From Eubacterium barkeri (GTDB lineage Bacteria > Bacillota > Clostridia > Eubacteriales > Eubacteriaceae), in NCBI RefSeq assembly GCF_900107125.1, contig NZ_FNOU01000010.1:1-64000 (forward strand): a DNA stretch of 64,000 nucleotides. Reading direction: 5' to 3'. A program made the translations under genes and the position numbers. Shown in pieces: positions 8,454-17,370 of this stretch (position 1 is the first letter of the stretch; each line of letters begins with the position of its first letter). The notes beneath the pieces are model-generated. The model saw nothing but the letters and a program-made list of their open reading frames with translations. It did not search any database and was not told where the DNA came from.

Positions 8454-9285
8454 GCTTCCTCCCGAAGATGCTCCCTTTTTTGTCATCCTCCTCGTCGTCT
8501 TCATTCTTGGTGAAGCGATCCTGCAACAATATTTCCAAATCCTCACTGGTGAGCATCCGGGTAATCCCACCCCGCTCAGTGTAAGAAATGATGCCGGTTT
8601 CCTCTGAGACGATGATGGTAAGGGCATCGGATTTTTCTGAAATACCAATTCCGGCACGATGCCTCGTTCCCAATTCACTATCCAGCTTTCGGTTATCCGT
8701 CAGTGGCAGAAGACACCCCGCTGCCCGGATTTTTCCATTTTTTAAATCAATGATAACTGCCCCGTCGTGGAGGGGGCGGTTGGGGGTAAAGATATTTTCC
8801 AACAACTCGGTGCTGATGTCCGAATTCAGAACGATGCCTGTCCCAACGATGTCGTTTAAACCGGTGTTCATTTCACAGACGATGAGGGCACCAATCCGGC
8901 TGCCGGAAAGGTGTTCTACAGCCTCAGTAATCTCCCGGATGTCCTTTTCGATTTTTACTTTCTCCTTGGTCTTGGTGAAGCGATCGAAGAACCCCCGATT
9001 TCCAATTTGCTCCAGTGCCGACCGAAGCTCCGGCTGAAAAACAACGACAAAGATGATAAAGGCCCAGGTAAAGAGATTGTTCAGCAAATAGGACAGGGTA
9101 GTAAAGCCCAGCCATGAACTGAGAGGTGCTAAGATTAACAGGACGAAGATACCCTTCGCCACTTGTTCAGCCTGGGTTCCCCGAATCCACATCAAAACTT
9201 CATATATAAAAAACGCGATGATGGCAACCTCGATGATATTGACGAAGGTCACCCGCGACTGAATATAAACCAGTAATTCTTCCAT
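8428..9285 (-). CDS. cdaA: Membrane-bound diadenylate cyclase
   Basis: Makes cyclic di-AMP from two ATP. The 285 aa protein has three N-terminal membrane helices (about 13-33, 41-58, 62-82) and a C-terminal DAC domain with the catalytic motifs DGA (174-176) and RHR (208-210). c-di-AMP controls potassium/osmolyte transport and cell-wall homeostasis in Gram-positive bacteria. A TATAAT box on the minus strand (9317-9322) lies about 30 bases upstream of the ATG. It is translationally coupled to cdaR. Confidence 0.94.
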   Translation of the reverse strand: MEELLVYIQSRVTFVNIIEVAIIAFFIYEVLMWIRGTQAEQVAKGIFVLLILAPLSSWLGFTTLSYLLNNLFTWAFIIFVVVFQPELRSALEQIGNRGFFDRFTKTKEKVKIEKDIREITEAVEHLSGSRIGALIVCEMNTGLNDIVGTGIVLNSDISTELLENIFTPNRPLHDGAVIIDLKNGKIRAAGCLLPLTDNRKLDSELGTRHRAGIGISEKSDALTIIVSEETGIISYTERGGITRMLTSEDLEILLQDRFTKNEDDEEDDKKGSIFGRKHDESKEKA

Positions 9286-9411
9286 ATGTCATTTTTCCTA
9301 ACTTCGTAATACTTTAATTATACACTAAGGACACATAAAATCCATCAAACATTTTCTAAAACTTCATCCCAAATCTTTACAATTTTGATACACTCCTTTA
9401 CAGGATAGCCG

Positions 9412-9439
9412 TTTACATTTATTCAAATCGTGCTATACT
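9412..9439 (+). promoter_or_regulatory. Promoter of the 6S-like RNA
   Basis: -35 TTTACA (9412-9417), 16-base spacer, -10 TATACT (9434-9439); predicted start about 9446. No open reading frame follows on this strand. Confidence 0.65.
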
Positions 9440-9445
9440 GTAGGT

Positions 9446-9660
9446 ACTTAATTGAATAGGGATAATGGTAAAACTTTAGATGATCGAATTCGTGACCATA
9501 ACCGAATCGGCAGCGGGGGATACTTCGGACAGCATTTCTAATTTCGGAAATCGTAAGAAGGTTGAAACCACTGGCCTGGCCGGTCCATTGGACAATTCAG
9601 TAGAATCATCTCCTTGATATCATGACCTTCCCTGTACCATTCAATTAAATCATCTTATAG
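9446..9660 (+). ncRNA. Structured non-coding RNA, possibly 6S RNA
   Basis: The cdaA-pyc gap holds a promoter, about 300 transcribed bases and a strong terminator, but no gene. The ends of a 201-base segment pair: TTAATTGAAT (9448-9457) with ATTCAATTAA (9639-9648), then AGGGA (9458-9462) with TCCCT (9629-9633) across a 5-base bulge. Next comes a large bubble (about 15 and 17 bases), then AGATGAT (9478-9484) with ATCATCT (9605-9611) and GAATT with AATTC. Closing stem, central bubble and apical stem in about 200 bases is the architecture of 6S RNA, which mimics an open promoter and sequesters RNA polymerase. I saw no RNase P, tmRNA, SRP or T-box signatures. The 6S assignment is inference from fold and size only. 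Confidence 0.5.
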
Positions 9661-9699
9661 AAGGGACTGAGACCACCAAACATGCAAACTCAGACCGAA

Positions 9700-9765
9700 A
9701 AATAAGACCAGCCTTCAATCGGAAATCCCAGGTGGGACTACCGAGAGGCTGGTCTTATTTTTTAG
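9700..9765. terminator. Bidirectional terminator between the ncRNA and pyc
   Basis: Long hairpin with outer arms AATAAGACCAGCCT / AGGCTGGTCTTATT and an inner TCCCA/TGGGA stem. It is flanked by A-rich sequence on the left and T-rich on the right, so it can stop the plus-strand RNA and the minus-strand pyc message. Confidence 0.9.
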
Positions 9766-9768
9766 GTT

Positions 9769-12700
9769 TTAATCCAGGGTCACCATCAATTCTCCGGATT
9801 CAACTTTTTGTCCTTCAGTTACCGTAATCTTCTTGATGACACCATCCTGGGAGGCGACGATTTCGGTTTCCATTTTCATCGCTTCAACAATGACTAGGGC
9901 TTGATTTTCAGTCACAACATCCCCTTCGTTCACCAGAACCTTTAACACAGTCCCAGGGATGGGTGAGCCAATTTCTTTTTTATTCTTAGGATCAGCCTTA
10001 AGCATGGTGCTCTTCTGCTTGGAGGAGAGGCTGCGCACGTCTTCAATGTAAATTTGGCGACGGAAGCCATCAATTTCGAAGGTCACCGGGCGGAAGCCTT
10101 CATCATCAGGCATACCGACCTTAACCAGTTTGATGATATGACGGCGCCCCTTGGCGACTTCCACCTCAGAGGTTTCACCTTCTTTAAGACCGTGGAAGAA
10201 GACATGACTGTCCATCCGCATGAAATCACCATAATCCTGGAAGAAGGTAACGTAATCCTTAAAGACCTTGGGGTACAGCGCTGCTGACAGCACTTCCCGA
10301 TCCGTCAGGTCAATGCCGAATTCTTCCTTAAAGGTTTCCCGGATGCCATCGAAGTCTTCATCCGGCAGCAGGGAACCTGGACGTACGGTGATGGGTTCCA
10401 CACCCTTTAATACAATCCGCTGGAGATCGGGATCGAAGCCACCCACAGGCTGGCCGATCATTCCCTTAAAGAAATCCACAACGGAATTGGGGAAAGCCAA
10501 ATCCTTACCCTTTTGAAGGATATTTTCCGGGGTTAAATCATTCTGGACCATGAAGATGGCTAAATCACCCACCACCTTGGATGATGGGGTTACCTTGACA
10601 ATATCCCCAAGCAAGAGATTAGCCTTCCGGTACATTTCCTTGACATCCTTAAACTTATGACCCAGACCAAAGCTTTCAACCTGACTCTTAAGGTTAGAGT
10701 ACTGACCTCCAGGGATTTCCAGCTTGTAGATTTCGGTGCTGCTGGAGGTCATCCCGGATTCAAACTTACTATAGACGGGACGGATGCCTGCCCAGTAGTC
10801 GGAGAGCTGCTGGAGGTCGTCCTCGTTAAGCCCGGTATCGTGGGAGGTATGGGCCAGGGCTGCCACCAGGGAGTTCAGGGAAGGCTGGGCCGTCAGTCCA
10901 CTCATTCCGGAGAAGGCGGCATCAACGATGTCTGCACCACCCACCGCTGCCATAATATTGGCTGCCACGCCGTTACCGGCGGTGTCGTGGGTGTGGAAGC
11001 GGACGGGCATATTGACTTCTTCCTTCAAGGCTCGGATTAAGTTCCGGGCTGCCACTGGCTTACAAAGCGCAGACATATCCTTAATCGCCAGGATATGAGC
11101 CCCGGTCTTTTCAATTTCATGGGCCATTTTGATGTAATAGTCCATGTTGTACTTAGTTTTGCTGGTGTCCAGGACATCCCCGGTATAGCACATGGCCACC
11201 TCGGCCACCTTACCCGTCTTCAGGACTTCTTCAATGGAGACTTTCATGCCCTCCATCCAGTTAAGGGAGTCGAAAATCCGGAAAACATCGATGCCGCTGG
11301 CGGCGGATTCCCGGATAAATTGCCGTACCACGTTGTCGGGATAATTTTTATAGCCCACAGCGTTGGCCCCGCGAAGAAGCATTTGGAACATGATATTAGG
11401 AATGCGCTTTCTCAGCTCATCCAGACGACGCCAGGGGGATTCCTTGAGGAAGTTATAGGCCACATCAAAGGTCGCTCCCCCCCACATTTCCAGGGCGAAG
11501 AGGTCCCGACCCAGGTAGGCGGTTTCTTTGGCAATCTTAATCATATCCCGGCTGCGCACCCGGGTGGCCACCAGAGACTGATGGGCATCCCGCATGGTGG
11601 TATCCCCCACCAGCAGTCGTTTTTGACTGTGAATCCACTCCACCAGACCTTCTGGTCCGTTTTCATCCAGGATCTGTTTAGTCCCTGTTAAGGACACGTC
11701 TTCAGGAATCACTGGGATATCCGGTTCTTCAAAATCTGGTTTTTCACCTAGGGTTTCATTAACCACCATGTTCCCAATATAGCGAATGGCATTGTATTCC
11801 GGACTGGTGGTTTCCTGGATGTTGAACAGCTCCGGATGATCGTCGATAAATTTGGTGTCACAATTTCCTTTTTTAAATTCTTCATGCTCCAGAACATTAA
11901 TCAGGAAATCCTTATTGGTTTCCACCCCTTCCACCTGCATTTCCTTTAAGGCACGCAGGGCTTTTCTCCGGGTATCGTTAAAGGTCCGGGAGTAAGCGGT
12001 GGATTTCACCAGGAGGCTGTCGTAGTAGGGGGTGATTTCTGCCCCTGTAAAACCATTACCGCCATCTAATCGAATCCCTGCCCCACTGGCTGTCCGATAG
12101 ACATCGATGGTTCCGGTATCGGGCATAAAATGCATTTTCGGATTTTCTGTAGTAATCCGGCACTGGATGGCATATCCCCGGGTGCTGATTTGATCCTGGC
12201 TTTTAACACCAACTTCATCGGAATCCAGGGGATAACCCTGGGCCACCAGAATCTGGGATTGGACCAGGTCGATGCCAGTGACCAGCTCCGTAACGGTATG
12301 CTCCACCTGAATCCGGGGATTCATTTCAATGAAATAGTGGTTCCCGTGCTTGTCCACCAGGAATTCAATGGTTCCCGCACTGCGGTAGTTTACTGCCTTG
12401 GCCAGACGCAGGGCATCATTACAAATGGCCTGGCGCTGCTCTTCAGTGATGGCTAAGGATGGGGTAAATTCAATGATCTTCTGATGACGACGCTGAATGG
12501 AGCAATCCCGCTCGAAGAGATGGACCACGTTGCCGTAGCTATCCCCTAGGATCTGCACTTCGATATGCTTAGGCTCTTCCAGATATTTTTCCACAAAAAT
12601 GGTGCCGTCCCCAAAGGCCTTGGTGGCCTCACTGACTGCCGAATGGTATTCCTTGAGGAGGTGCTTTTCCTCCCGGACGATTCGCATCCCCCGGCCACCG

Positions 12701-13197
12701 CCGCCAGCAGCTGCCTTTAAGATAATGGGGAAGCCTGCCACCTTGGCAAATTCCACAGCTTCTTCATCGGAGTTAATGGGCTTTTCCACCCCTGGAATGG
12801 TGGGAACATGACATGATTTTGCCATAATTTTGGACTGAATCTTATCCCCCATCTGTTCCATCATGGTGTGGGAGGGTCCGATAAAGGTGATGCCGGCTTC
12901 TTCACACTTCCGGACGAAGACTGGGTTTTCAGACAGGAAGCCGTAGCCTGGATGGATGGCGTCCACATCCTTTTTTAGCGCCAGGGCAATGATTTTATCC
13001 ATATCCAGATAGGCTTCCACAGGGCCGCCAGTCCCAGCGATCATATAGGATTCATCCGCCTTTGTCCGAAATAATGACATTTTATCTTCGGGCGCATAGA
13101 TGGCCACGGTTTGGATTCCCAATTCCTGGCAGGCCCGGATGATTCGGATGGCAATCTCACCGCGATTGGCGATGAGTACCTTTTTAAATTTCTTCAT
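9769..13197 (-). CDS. pyc: Pyruvate carboxylase
   Basis: Biotin enzyme that carboxylates pyruvate to oxaloacetate using ATP and bicarbonate; anaplerotic. The single 1142 aa chain has all domains in order: biotin carboxylase and ATP-grasp (about 1-460, with GGGGRGMR), carboxyltransferase (about 540-820, with the DTTMRDAHQS motif), the allosteric/linker region, and the biotinyl domain with EAMKMET near the C-terminus. The start ATG at 13197 follows AGGAGA and begins MKKFKKVLIANRGEIA as is usual. It is a single-gene transcript between terminators. Confidence 0.96.
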   Translation of the reverse strand: MKKFKKVLIANRGEIAIRIIRACQELGIQTVAIYAPEDKMSLFRTKADESYMIAGTGGPVEAYLDMDKIIALALKKDVDAIHPGYGFLSENPVFVRKCEEAGITFIGPSHTMMEQMGDKIQSKIMAKSCHVPTIPGVEKPINSDEEAVEFAKVAGFPIILKAAAGGGGRGMRIVREEKHLLKEYHSAVSEATKAFGDGTIFVEKYLEEPKHIEVQILGDSYGNVVHLFERDCSIQRRHQKIIEFTPSLAITEEQRQAICNDALRLAKAVNYRSAGTIEFLVDKHGNHYFIEMNPRIQVEHTVTELVTGIDLVQSQILVAQGYPLDSDEVGVKSQDQISTRGYAIQCRITTENPKMHFMPDTGTIDVYRTASGAGIRLDGGNGFTGAEITPYYDSLLVKSTAYSRTFNDTRRKALRALKEMQVEGVETNKDFLINVLEHEEFKKGNCDTKFIDDHPELFNIQETTSPEYNAIRYIGNMVVNETLGEKPDFEEPDIPVIPEDVSLTGTKQILDENGPEGLVEWIHSQKRLLVGDTTMRDAHQSLVATRVRSRDMIKIAKETAYLGRDLFALEMWGGATFDVAYNFLKESPWRRLDELRKRIPNIMFQMLLRGANAVGYKNYPDNVVRQFIRESAASGIDVFRIFDSLNWMEGMKVSIEEVLKTGKVAEVAMCYTGDVLDTSKTKYNMDYYIKMAHEIEKTGAHILAIKDMSALCKPVAARNLIRALKEEVNMPVRFHTHDTAGNGVAANIMAAVGGADIVDAAFSGMSGLTAQPSLNSLVAALAHTSHDTGLNEDDLQQLSDYWAGIRPVYSKFESGMTSSSTEIYKLEIPGGQYSNLKSQVESFGLGHKFKDVKEMYRKANLLLGDIVKVTPSSKVVGDLAIFMVQNDLTPENILQKGKDLAFPNSVVDFFKGMIGQPVGGFDPDLQRIVLKGVEPITVRPGSLLPDEDFDGIRETFKEEFGIDLTDREVLSAALYPKVFKDYVTFFQDYGDFMRMDSHVFFHGLKEGETSEVEVAKGRRHIIKLVKVGMPDDEGFRPVTFEIDGFRRQIYIEDVRSLSSKQKSTMLKADPKNKKEIGSPIPGTVLKVLVNEGDVVTENQALVIVEAMKMETEIVASQDGVIKKITVTEGQKVESGELMVTLD

Positions 13198-13249
13198 CTT
13201 CGTTTCTCCTGACTTGGTTATAGTTTGCTTGAATAAATATTTAACATCC

Positions 13250-13255
13250 ATTATA
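13250..13255 (-). promoter_or_regulatory. Likely -10 box of pyc
   Basis: Perfect TATAAT on the minus strand, about 53 bases before the pyc start, sitting directly after the upstream terminator. No good -35 is seen at 17 bases. Confidence 0.4.
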
Positions 13256-13256
13256 A

Positions 13257-13285
13257 ACAAAACCCCTTCAAAAAGAAAGGGGTAA
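13257..13285 (-). terminator. Terminator of the aroB-aroA-aroC-chorismate mutase operon
   Basis: Minus-strand stem ACCCCTT / AAGGGGT with an 8-base loop, followed by TTTTGTTT. It lies about 95 bases beyond the chorismate mutase stop; the gap holds no other feature I can see. Confidence 0.7.
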
Positions 13286-13380
13286 ATGCCACTCTACGGA
13301 ATGAAAGCGATTGTAATTTTCAAAGGGTTCTTCTTGAATCCTGTTATCTTTTATACAAACTGGTCACTCATGACCCCGCC

Positions 13381-13677
13381 TTATTCCGCACCATGGCTTT
13401 CATTGTTCTTTTTTTGGTTTTCAATCCATTGGGATTGAACCTCCTTGCTCTGGTCCATGATAAAGTGAAGAAACGCGATGTAATAATTTTCAAACCCGGA
13501 ATCTTTAAGAAACTTAAGATTCTTCTCCACCACGGCCGCTTCCCGTTCAGAATCGAATATATTTTCATCATTACTGTATTTATATTCAGCAATATCCATT
13601 GCTAAGGCCATGCGTTGTTCGTACAAAGCGGCCATCTGTCGGTCTATTGCGTCTATTTTGCTTCGAATGGCATCCAT
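13381..13677 (-). CDS. Chorismate mutase (AroQ type)
   Basis: Small all-helical mutase converting chorismate to prephenate for phenylalanine and tyrosine synthesis. From the ATG at 13677 (GGGAG site) it is 98 aa, the usual size for a stand-alone AroQ domain. It shows the early pattern RSKIDAIDRQMAALYEQR, then DSEREAAVVEK. A longer start at 13710 exists but lies deeper inside aroC. The gene overlaps the 3' end of aroC and is the last cistron of the shikimate operon. No prephenate dehydratase or dehydrogenase domain is fused. Confidence 0.85.
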   Translation of the reverse strand: MDAIRSKIDAIDRQMAALYEQRMALAMDIAEYKYSNDENIFDSEREAAVVEKNLKFLKDSGFENYYIAFLHFIMDQSKEVQSQWIENQKKNNESHGAE

Positions 13678-14753
13678 TTTTCTGCTCCCATTAATGAATC
13701 TAAAATGCATAAAGCCGTGACTGACTCCACCACCGGACAGGCTCTTATGACGATACAGGGGTCATGACGTCCTTCTATACTGCTCACGACCTCTTCCCCC
13801 GCTGCGATATCTACGGTGTGCTGGGTGGCGGCAATGGAGGGGGTTGGCTTAAAGGCCACCTGGAAGACCAGGGGCATTCCATTGGTAATGCCGCCATTAA
13901 TTCCCCCGTTGTGGTTGGTATGGGTAACTACCTCACCATCCTCCAGATAAAACGCATCGTTCATCTCTGAGGCCCGGGCCGAGGCCATAGCAAAGCCGGT
14001 TCCAAACTCCACCCCCTTCACCGCCGGTACCCCAAATAAAATGGAAGCCAGCCGACTTTCCATGGTATCAAAAATGGGATCGCCCACCCCGGCGGGTAAG
14101 CCAGTGACAAAGCCCTCGACAATACCGCCAACGGAATCCTCTTCGGCCATGGCGTCCAGAATTTCATCCCGCATGGCGGCTTCCAGGGCCCCATCGTAGA
14201 CCGGAATCTCCGGATTATCAAAGGTCATCTGACCATAGGCCGCCACAGGAAGTGTCGCCACATCCGATACGCCGCCAATGGCCACGATGCGGCTGCCAAT
14301 ACCTACCCCTGGCTTCCACTGGGCCAGGGCCTGCTTACACACCGCCCCGGCGAAGACCATTGGGGCAGTGAGCCGCCCGGAAAAATGCCCTCCTCCCCGG
14401 TGATCCTGAAATCCCTTATAGCGGCTGAAGGCGGTATAATCCGCATGGCCGGGGCGCAGAACATTGCGGTTGTAGTCCTTGGACTTGGTGTTGGTATTTG
14501 TGATGATGCCCGTCAGGGGCGTCCCCGTGGTGTAGCCATTAAAGGTGCCACTGATGATTTCCACGACGTCGGCTTCCTTCCTTGGTGTAGCCAGATTTTT
14601 TCCACTGGCGGAGCGCCGGGCCATTTCCTTGGCAATAGCCCCCTCATCCAGGGCAATCCCCGGGGGCAGCCCGTCAATGACGACCCCAACAGCCACACCG
14701 TGGGATTCTCCGAAAACGGATATTTTAATATTATTCCCCCAGGTCGATCCCAC
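13653..14753 (-). CDS. aroC: Chorismate synthase
   Basis: Last step of the shikimate pathway: converts EPSP to chorismate with reduced FMN. The 366 aa protein starts MGSTWGNNIKISVFGESHG and keeps the conserved GESHG, the GxRPGHADYT-type segment (RPGHADYTA), and RHDP near the C-terminus (EGRHDPCIVIRA). It uses a GTG start at 14753 with AAGGAGG eight bases upstream. It overlaps the end of aroA by 23 bases, suggesting coupled translation. Confidence 0.95.
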   Translation of the reverse strand: MGSTWGNNIKISVFGESHGVAVGVVIDGLPPGIALDEGAIAKEMARRSASGKNLATPRKEADVVEIISGTFNGYTTGTPLTGIITNTNTKSKDYNRNVLRPGHADYTAFSRYKGFQDHRGGGHFSGRLTAPMVFAGAVCKQALAQWKPGVGIGSRIVAIGGVSDVATLPVAAYGQMTFDNPEIPVYDGALEAAMRDEILDAMAEEDSVGGIVEGFVTGLPAGVGDPIFDTMESRLASILFGVPAVKGVEFGTGFAMASARASEMNDAFYLEDGEVVTHTNHNGGINGGITNGMPLVFQVAFKPTPSIAATQHTVDIAAGEEVVSSIEGRHDPCIVIRACPVVESVTALCILDSLMGAEKWMPFEAK

Positions 14754-16032
14754 TGGCTACACCTCCTTTTTCATTCCATACCTCCCAGAATTCCGGGTAG
14801 GATTTTTTCACGCAGTCCGGGCGGGTCAGTATAATATCCCCATCACAGGCCACGCTGGCCACCGCCGTGGCCATGGCGATGCGATGGTCGTTAAAACTGT
14901 CCACCTGACCGCCGTGGAGACGGGATACCCCCTTAATAATCAAGCCATCCGGGGTTTCCCTCACCGCTGCCCCCAGCGTACTCAGGACCGCTCTGACAGC
15001 CGACAGCCGATCTGATTCTTTGTAGCGCAGACGCTCGCCTCCCAGGATTCGGGTTTCTCCCTCAGATAATGCTGCCAACACCGCCAGCACAGGCACCAGA
15101 TCCGGGCACTGGGCCACATCGATGGTGGTTCCCCGGGTAGCCCCGGGTGTGACAATCACGCCCCCATCCTTCCATGTAATTTGACCGCCCATTTGGGTGA
15201 TAATCTCCAGAATCGCCCGATCCCCCTGACAGGAGTCCTGGGGTAAATCCAGGGCTGTTAAACCCTTTCCTAGAATACCCGCCACCAGCCAGAAGGCCGC
15301 CTGGGAGTAATCCCCCTCCACCCGGAAATCCCCGGCCCGGAAATGTTGATTCCCGGAAATGGTGAAGCGCTGATAATCCTCATGGTGGATAGTAATACCA
15401 AAGCGCTTAAGCACCTCCAGGGTAATATCCACATAAGGGATGGACTCCAGGGGTGTGGTCACCTCAATGGTCGATTCCCCAGGCAGCAAGGGCAGGGCGT
15501 AAAGCAGGCCTGTAATAAACTGGGATGAAATATCGCCCCGGACCTTAAAGACTCCGGGGCAGAGCTGTCCACTAAAACGTAGGGGCAGGGTTTTGCCCTC
15601 CTCCTCTAAGGTATAGGGAATTCCCTGGATTTTAAACATCTCAAAATAGGGCTCCAGGGGACGCTCAGCCAAGCGTCCCTTACCCACTACCCGGGTATCC
15701 TGGGCATTTAAAGCCAAAAGGGGAATTAAAAAACGCAGGGTAGAGCCGGATTCGTTACAGTCGAAGGTTTTACCGGCGGCATTGGGCTCAAAGGCCCCGG
15801 TGATGGTAAGGGTAACCCGATGGGGACCCTCTTCCTCTATGGTTATGATGGCACCCAAAGACTCCATAGCCTGGCAGGTTGCCTGAATATCTTCGGACAG
15901 CTGAACATTGCGGAGAACACTGGTGCCCTCTGCCAAAGCCGCTCCCATGACCATCCGATGGCTAACACTTTTAGAAGGGGGGATGACAATGCATCCCCCC
16001 GGTTTTTGTGATATGATTTTTTGTGCTTTCAC
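14731..16032 (-). CDS. aroA: 3-phosphoshikimate 1-carboxyvinyltransferase (EPSP synthase)
   Basis: Transfers the enolpyruvyl group of PEP to shikimate-3-phosphate. The 433 aa protein has the expected landmarks: PPSKSVSHR near residue 18, SGSTLRFL near 95, YKESDRL near 345 and DHRIAM near 385. GTG start at 16032. It lies 14 bases after aroB and overlaps aroC. The N-terminal motif is not of an obviously altered glyphosate-insensitive type, but I could not judge this without alignment. Confidence 0.95.
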   Translation of the reverse strand: MKAQKIISQKPGGCIVIPPSKSVSHRMVMGAALAEGTSVLRNVQLSEDIQATCQAMESLGAIITIEEEGPHRVTLTITGAFEPNAAGKTFDCNESGSTLRFLIPLLALNAQDTRVVGKGRLAERPLEPYFEMFKIQGIPYTLEEEGKTLPLRFSGQLCPGVFKVRGDISSQFITGLLYALPLLPGESTIEVTTPLESIPYVDITLEVLKRFGITIHHEDYQRFTISGNQHFRAGDFRVEGDYSQAAFWLVAGILGKGLTALDLPQDSCQGDRAILEIITQMGGQITWKDGGVIVTPGATRGTTIDVAQCPDLVPVLAVLAALSEGETRILGGERLRYKESDRLSAVRAVLSTLGAAVRETPDGLIIKGVSRLHGGQVDSFNDHRIAMATAVASVACDGDIILTRPDCVKKSYPEFWEVWNEKGGVASGIDLGE

Positions 16033-16046
16033 GTTTAATCCTGTCT

Positions 16047-17117
16047 TTATGCTGTAAAAAGCTGGATGGCTTTACTTTTATGGATTTTTACAATCTCGGC
16101 CTTGCCGATTTTCGGCATGACGCAGAGATTTAAAACATCCCCCTCCATCTTTTTATCCGTATCTAAAATTTGGCGTACCCGGTCCAAATCCATTTCCGGC
16201 ATTTCGTAGGGCAGGCCGTAGGTGTCGAAAATAACGGCTAGATTTTCCAGGGCCTCAGGGTCGGTAATCCCTTCCCGAACGGTCATTCTTGTAATATTGT
16301 ACATTCCAATGGCCACCGCTTCCCCGTGGGAGTAGCTGCCGTAGCCAAAATAAGTTTCAATGACATGGCCGATGGTATGCCCAAAGTTAAGAATGCGCCG
16401 CAGGCCGCTTTCCTTTTCGTCATGCTCCACCACATTGCGCTTGATTTGGACGCATTTTGCCACGATATCTTCCATATCCTCCAAAAGATCCTCCTGGTAC
16501 TGATAGCCCAGCAGACGCACAAAGAGCTTTCCGGAGCTGATACAGCCGTACTTAATGACCTCTGCCATCCCATCCATAAGGAAGTGGTCATCTAAGGTTT
16601 CTAGAAACAGAGGGTCGATGATGACACATTGGGGCTGCTTAAAAGCCCCCACCAGGTTTTTTCCGCTGGGAAGATCCACACCGGTTTTTCCACCCACGCT
16701 GCTGTCCACCTGGGCCAATAATGAGGTGGGCATCTGAACGTAGTCAATCCCCCTTAGGTAGGTGGCCGCTGCAAAGCCGGCAATATCCCCAACGACACCG
16801 CCCCCCAGGGCAACAATAAGGTCTGACCGGGTGACACTGTAGGCGACCAGCTCATTGTAAATGCCTTCAACGGCCGTCAGGTTCTTATTACCTTCCCCAG
16901 GCTCCATCACAATATTGTAAACATTGCCTCCAAAGCTCTTCATTTGCTTTTTTATGAGTCCCAGATAGTGTTTACCCACATTTTTATCGGTAATGATGAC
17001 GATATTGCGGTATTTGCCAAACAAGCCATCCATTTCATGGAGGCGGTCCTTAATGCCCCGTTCGATGAAAATATCGTATTGATGCTCTTCTCCGGTGGTA
17101 CAGGTTAATTTCTTCAT
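16047..17117 (-). CDS. aroB: 3-dehydroquinate synthase
   Basis: Converts DAHP to 3-dehydroquinate with NAD and a divalent metal. The 356 aa protein shows the family features: GGGVVGDIAGFAAATYLRG (about 105-123), PTSLLAQVDSSVGGKTGVD, and the metal-binding HxxxH region in LNFGHTIGHVIE. First gene of the operon aroB-aroA-aroC-chorismate mutase; aroD/aroE/aroK and DAHP synthase are not in the window. Promoter at 17191-17219. Confidence 0.95.
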   Translation of the reverse strand: MKKLTCTTGEEHQYDIFIERGIKDRLHEMDGLFGKYRNIVIITDKNVGKHYLGLIKKQMKSFGGNVYNIVMEPGEGNKNLTAVEGIYNELVAYSVTRSDLIVALGGGVVGDIAGFAAATYLRGIDYVQMPTSLLAQVDSSVGGKTGVDLPSGKNLVGAFKQPQCVIIDPLFLETLDDHFLMDGMAEVIKYGCISSGKLFVRLLGYQYQEDLLEDMEDIVAKCVQIKRNVVEHDEKESGLRRILNFGHTIGHVIETYFGYGSYSHGEAVAIGMYNITRMTVREGITDPEALENLAVIFDTYGLPYEMPEMDLDRVRQILDTDKKMEGDVLNLCVMPKIGKAEIVKIHKSKAIQLFTA

Positions 17118-17164
17118 CTAACTATACAACCTCTTTTCTTGATTAATTCACAAATGTGTAACTG

Positions 17165-17219
17165 ATGTATACATCGCCTATTTTACTAGTATTCTACTAT
17201 TAACAGTGGGCTTTTGCAA
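17165..17219 (-). promoter_or_regulatory. aroB promoter with adjacent 12 bp palindrome
   Basis: Minus-strand -35 TTGCAA (17214-17219), 17-base spacer, -10 TAGAAT (17191-17196). A perfect palindrome GATGTATACATC lies a few bases past the predicted start site, at about 17164-17175, and could be an operator. The DNA between here and the plus-strand promoter at 17308 holds nothing else recognisable. Confidence 0.6.
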
Positions 17220-17307
17220 GGCTTCCGGGACAGCTCAATTAAAATAATCTGTAAAAATTTCTTTCTTAACAATTTCCCCATTCCCTTGTTATCCCCATGT
17301 AAAACAT

Positions 17308-17336
17308 TTGCAATTTCCAGCTGAATCCAGTATGAT
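17308..17336 (+). promoter_or_regulatory. Promoter of the hdeD-like/marR pair
   Basis: -35 TTGCAA (17308-17313), 17-base spacer, -10 TATGAT (17331-17336). It diverges from the aroB promoter. Confidence 0.65.
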
Positions 17337-17370
17337 TAAGGTAAATACATATAGAAAGGAGATCGTTACA

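Noticed and set aside
9443-9765. T-box leader or RNase P, tmRNA or SRP RNA
   Set aside because: No downstream gene on the plus strand for a T-box, and none of the conserved core sequences of the other RNAs is present.
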